Source: Otis tarda
Lineage: Eukaryota; Chordata; Aves; Otidiformes; Otididae
Assembly: GCA_026413225.1 (NCBI GenBank)
Contig: CM048552.1
Span: 186,654,053-186,718,052, forward strand
DNA: 64,000 nucleotides
Direction: 5' to 3'
The notes under the pieces are model-generated. The model was not told the origin of the DNA, searched no databases, and worked only from the letters and a program-made list of their open reading frames with translations. Positions 60,946-64,000 of this stretch are shown here, piece after piece; the stretch's first letter is position 1; every line of letters starts with the position of its first letter. The translations under genes were made by a program, and so were the position numbers.

Positions 60946-61504
60946 TGTGAGATCAAAAATTATGCCCAATGGGCACATAGCTCTTTATAGAAGAAAATGT
61001 CAGCTCTGGATGGTTTTCATCGGTTAGACTCTCTCTCCCCCCTCACTTTTTCTCTCTTTCTCAATTAGCTTTTCTTGCATTTTTATGTGAGTGGTTTTGA
61101 AAGGGTTCCTGGAAAAAAAACCTTGCTGCACATACTGTACATGTTTTCATTTACAGGTCATTGAAATGGATCGGCAGATAAATAAAAAGATAGGGTTTTC
61201 TGAAATATGTTGCATGATGTAAAACCCTCTTCTAAGTCTGTTTTGTCAAATATGTCAAATGATATTTTTTGAATTATATTTCTGGAGTATATTTGCAGCA
61301 TTTCTTAGTGCTGTTCTTGATCTGTGCACCCTTGTTTGACAGTCCCTTAATCTGTCCGATATAAACTGAATGAATAGCTGCATTTAAAAATATGGCTTCA
61401 GGGACTCCTTAGGAGGTTTCTTTGTAAGTGTACATTTACTAGTTCATCTGTAAATTTATTTTATGAGGTGTTTAAACCTCAAGAAAACTGAAAAGCATAA
61501 TATT

Positions 61505-61600
61505 AATGCCTGGTTTACATCTACTGAAGTCAATGGGAACTTTGCAATTGACTTTAATGGCAGCCTATGTCCTCTAATTATGAAAGTGGTGAGGATGATA
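61505..61600. repeat. Ancient amniote repeat fossil with internal inverted repeat
   Basis: TACTGAAGTCAATGGGAACT and CAATTGACTTTAATGGCAG form a near-palindrome (TGAAGTCAAT against ATTGACTTTA, one mismatch). The same word pair occurs in many ancient reptile and bird repeats. GGACCTAATCCTGAACCATG at 61,710 may belong to the same fossil. Confidence 0.4.
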
Positions 61601-63059
61601 TACACAAAACCACAAGGAGAGTTTTCTGTTTCATCAGATCCAATTCTGTTTGCAGATGCATAAGCAAAGTACAATGTGGTTTGTTCTTGAATTAAACAAT
61701 TCAGTGTTTGGACCTAATCCTGAACCATGTCACTACTTTAGGTAGTGTTTTGCTTCTCAAAAGATCATTCTCTCTGTGGCCCTCAGAGGTGACAAGGTAG
61801 GAAACCTAGCCAAATTTTCAAAAGGCTTTTGAAGATTACGCTTTTGCTTCTGATCTTACATCTGCCCTATGGTATGAGTAATGGAAGAAATTGGTGAAGC
61901 AGTTTTCTTCCTAATTGTCTTGGTTTTTTTCATGTGATCAATTTTGACAGGGTTCCTGGAAATGCACATAATATCTGTAGCGCATATGTACATGTTTTCC
62001 CTTAAGGTTCGCTGAAGTGTAGTAGAAAGTTTCCATCACGCTATTGTAATCCGAGGCATCATTTTCGTATTGTGTTAGTGAAAGTGAGTGAGAGTAGACC
62101 ACAACAAAAAAGGAGTCCCAGAATCCATCTTTTTTTTTTCTGTAAGTGTAACAAGAAGAGCAGCCTGAACAGGCGAGATCTGGTAAGCAATTTGTAGCAT
62201 TAAATAATGCTAGACAAAAATTCCCACAAGCTTCTTGTTGAGTCTGCTTCAGAGCTATTACTCATTTGGTGGCTGAAATGCTGGTCTTGCTTCACATTTG
62301 TAATACTTGTGAAAGATTTAAATATTTTGTTGGTAAGTGGAGCTAGTAGCACTGCAGATAAGAGCTCGTCAAAAGTTTTCAGATGGAACCATGCTCAGTA
62401 GGAAAATGCTGCTTATGTGGGGTGAAGATGCTGTTCCCAGGGTACATCAGCTCTACTGAAGCACCAGAAGGAGCCCAGCTTGGGTGCTGCTGCCTCTTCC
62501 TCACCACCCCCATCAGCTCCCTCAGATTTCTGCTAGGCTGATCAGAAATAGCGAAGTAGGTAAAGTCACCTCTTAAGGTGAACAAAAGCTGCAGCACTGA
62601 AATTAGAAGGCAGTAAATTCTGGCTTCGCCTGCTCCTGCCCCATCATAGCCAGCTCCCACCTTGTCCATGTGGTGGCCTAACAGCTGTCTGGCTTCCTCC
62701 TCTTGCCTCCAGCCAGGCTGGTAGAGGATGAGACCTTTCTGGTCCCCCTTTCCAAACCTCCTGAGTCCTCAGGCTGCTGCCCCTTCAGGCTTCCCAGCCC
62801 CAGTGCTTTGTGATTCACAGGCGGCTGCTTTTTTGAGGTATCCCAGTGTAAGGGCAGCCAGGAGTCCAGCAGCCCTGGGGTTTGTGCTGTCCAGTGATGC
62901 AACTGGTTTGGGAGTGAGCTGGAAATATTGTATACTAGCTTTCTCAAAAAAACAATGTGTCATAAATTCTCCCTTAGAAAAAAGCAATTATTAGTATTTA
63001 TTGATGGTCTAATACAAAATTTGCCTGTATCAAAATGACTTTGGAAAAAGTTAGTTAAA

Positions 63060-63325
63060 ACAGAAACTGTAGAGATCATTCCAGATGGCTACTGTAGTCT
63101 TTAGTTCACCCTTATCAATTAGACATGAACAGAGATATCTGTAGTATAATTAGAGAAATGAATAACAACTGAAAATTATGTATTTCTGGGAGATTTAAAC
63201 TTCCTAGACATAGGTTGGAGGAACGCATGCAGAAGTAGGTACCTATTTCTCAAGATATCTATAAACATGGTAGATTACATACTTCTTCACCAAATGACTT
63301 CTCAAACAATCCTATTTTGGACTTA
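63060..63325 (+). mobile_element. Ancient CR1 LINE fossil, endonuclease region
   Basis: TTCTGGGAGATTTAAACTTC (63,185-63,204), CCTAGACATAGGTTGGAGG, TACCTATTTCTCAAGATATC and CTTCTTCACCAAATGACTTC reproduce the old CR1 segment coding for the GDFNFPDI-W motif of the APE-type endonuclease and what follows. Many substitutions; no usable frame. It ends exactly where the young CR1 tail begins. Confidence 0.72.
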
Positions 63326-63503
63326 ATGAAACACTGGAACAGGTTGCCCAGAGAGGTGGTGGATGCCCCATCCCTGGGAACATTCAAGGCCAGGTTGGAC
63401 GGGGCTCTGAGCAACCTGATCTGGTTGGAGATGTCCCTGCTCCTTGCAGGGGGGTTGGACTAGATGACCTTTAAAGGTCCCTTCCAACCCAAAGCATTCT
63501 ATG
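63326..63503 (+). mobile_element. CR1 LINE 3' end, young copy
   Basis: Near-consensus CR1 tail: GGAACAGGTTGCCCAGAGAG, then GATGCCCCATCCCTGGGAAC, GGGGCTCTGAGCAACCTG, GGGGTTGGACTAGATGACC, GGTCCCTTCCAACCCAAAG and a short terminal ATTCTATGAA. About 180 bp, 5'-truncated, embedded in or next to an older CR1 in the same orientation. Confidence 0.97.
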
Positions 63504-63504
63504 A

Positions 63505-63525
63505 AGCAGCAGTAGTAGTAGTAGT
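63505..63525. repeat. (AGC/AGT)7 trinucleotide repeat
   Basis: AGCAGC followed by four to five AGT units directly after the CR1 terminal repeat, a usual place for simple repeats to grow. Short. Confidence 0.85.
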
Positions 63526-64000
63526 TCTCTAATCAAGTTTACCTGCTCGTTTGGGTGAGGTAGTTATACTTTTTTTTCCCCTATAGACTGACATTACATC
63601 CTGTGCATTTTGCAGTGCTTAGCAGTCCTGTGCAGATGCAGAAGGCACATACAGTGTGGATTGTCTCTTGTATTGCTCTCGCCAGAGTTTAAAATATATG
63701 ACATTTTGTCTGAAAGTATATGTTTTTAGATGGAAAACTGTCATTCTGGTGTTTACGGTAGGATTATAAAATAAGAAACAACTTGGAGAAAGGGAAACAG
63801 CATAGAAGGACAAAAAGCCAATGAAAAAAGTAGAACTACAAAAATATGCACCACTCAGGAACCTTCTTACTTCCTCTGTGAAGGGGAACTGTTGTGGTTC
63901 TGGATCTGTATTGCATTTGGGGGTCAAACTCCTGCATAGCATTAACCATTCCTAATGAGAAGGAAGGAGCGGTGTACACCTTTTCTGCTGCCCTTTGGTC
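63526..64000. other. No gene recognised
   Basis: Unique sequence to the window end. An open minus-strand frame (63,619-63,942) shows no recognisable domain. Confidence 0.5.

Larger units (their letters stand above)
54421..63059. other. AT-rich gene-free interval with ancient repeat fossils
   Basis: No exon is supported. Sequence at about 57,180-57,390 (ACTAAGGAACTGGATG, ending TTACAAGGTTAGTAACC) resembles old amniote interspersed repeats, but I cannot name a family. A nine-G run lies at 59,982-59,990 and a GC-richer patch at 62,430-62,900 with short open frames on both strands that I cannot assign. Confidence 0.45.

Noticed and set aside
62379..62994. Overlapping 96-, 89- and 88-codon frames
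   Set aside because: They lie on both strands of the same GC-richer patch, show no domain, and have no splice context; I cannot support a gene.

Overview
The window is bird nuclear DNA. The main evidence is many copies of the avian LINE CR1, several with the usual 3' end (TTGGACTAGATGAC, then CCTTCCAACCCAAA, then ATTCTATGA). There are also LTRs of two bird endogenous retrovirus families, solo or fragmentary, and a very large CpG-rich, homopolymer-rich block set in AT-rich single-copy sequence. I find no bacterial operons, rRNA, tRNA or CRISPR array. I find no exon that I can tie to a named protein, and no long open frame that is not repeat-derived or a by-product of GC-rich sequence. All gene symbols are therefore empty.

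Layout. 0-35.5 kb: AT-rich, mostly unique DNA with an ancient CR1 reverse-transcriptase fossil (0.4-1.5 kb), a hAT-like remnant (2.8 kb), and CR1 copies at 4.7, 17.7, 23.4, 25.0 and 29.9 kb. The 25 kb copy is split by a 400-bp LTR. At 31.1 and 32.8-33.1 kb there are two plus-strand stretches that look like untranslated or first exons; the second follows a consensus TATA box and ends at a GTAAGT donor. 35.5-44.3 kb: a discontinuous CpG-island domain. It holds a CRE-like and an NRF1-like site, a CTATTTATAG element that reads as a MEF2 site on one strand and a TATA box on the other, a possible minus-strand first exon, two possible plus-strand exons, long A- and T-runs, and a degenerate minisatellite at 43.5-43.9 kb. 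44.3-64 kb: AT-rich DNA again. It contains an ancient CR1 split by a 686-bp solo LTR with perfect 5-bp target duplications, a CR1 reverse-transcriptase fragment broken by a second copy of the LTR family seen at 25 kb, further old CR1 fossils, and a young CR1 tail abutting an old CR1 endonuclease fossil at 63.3 kb.

Interpretation. A CpG domain this long, flanked by gene-poor and moderately repeat-poor DNA, is typical of the 5' end of a developmental or signal-responsive vertebrate gene with several alternative promoters. The coding exons would lie outside the window. That is inference: exon calls rest only on splice and core-promoter motifs, and motifs are found on both strands, so transcription may be divergent. 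The well-supported content is the transposon stratigraphy (old CR1, younger CR1, LTRs nested inside both) and the tandem repeats.
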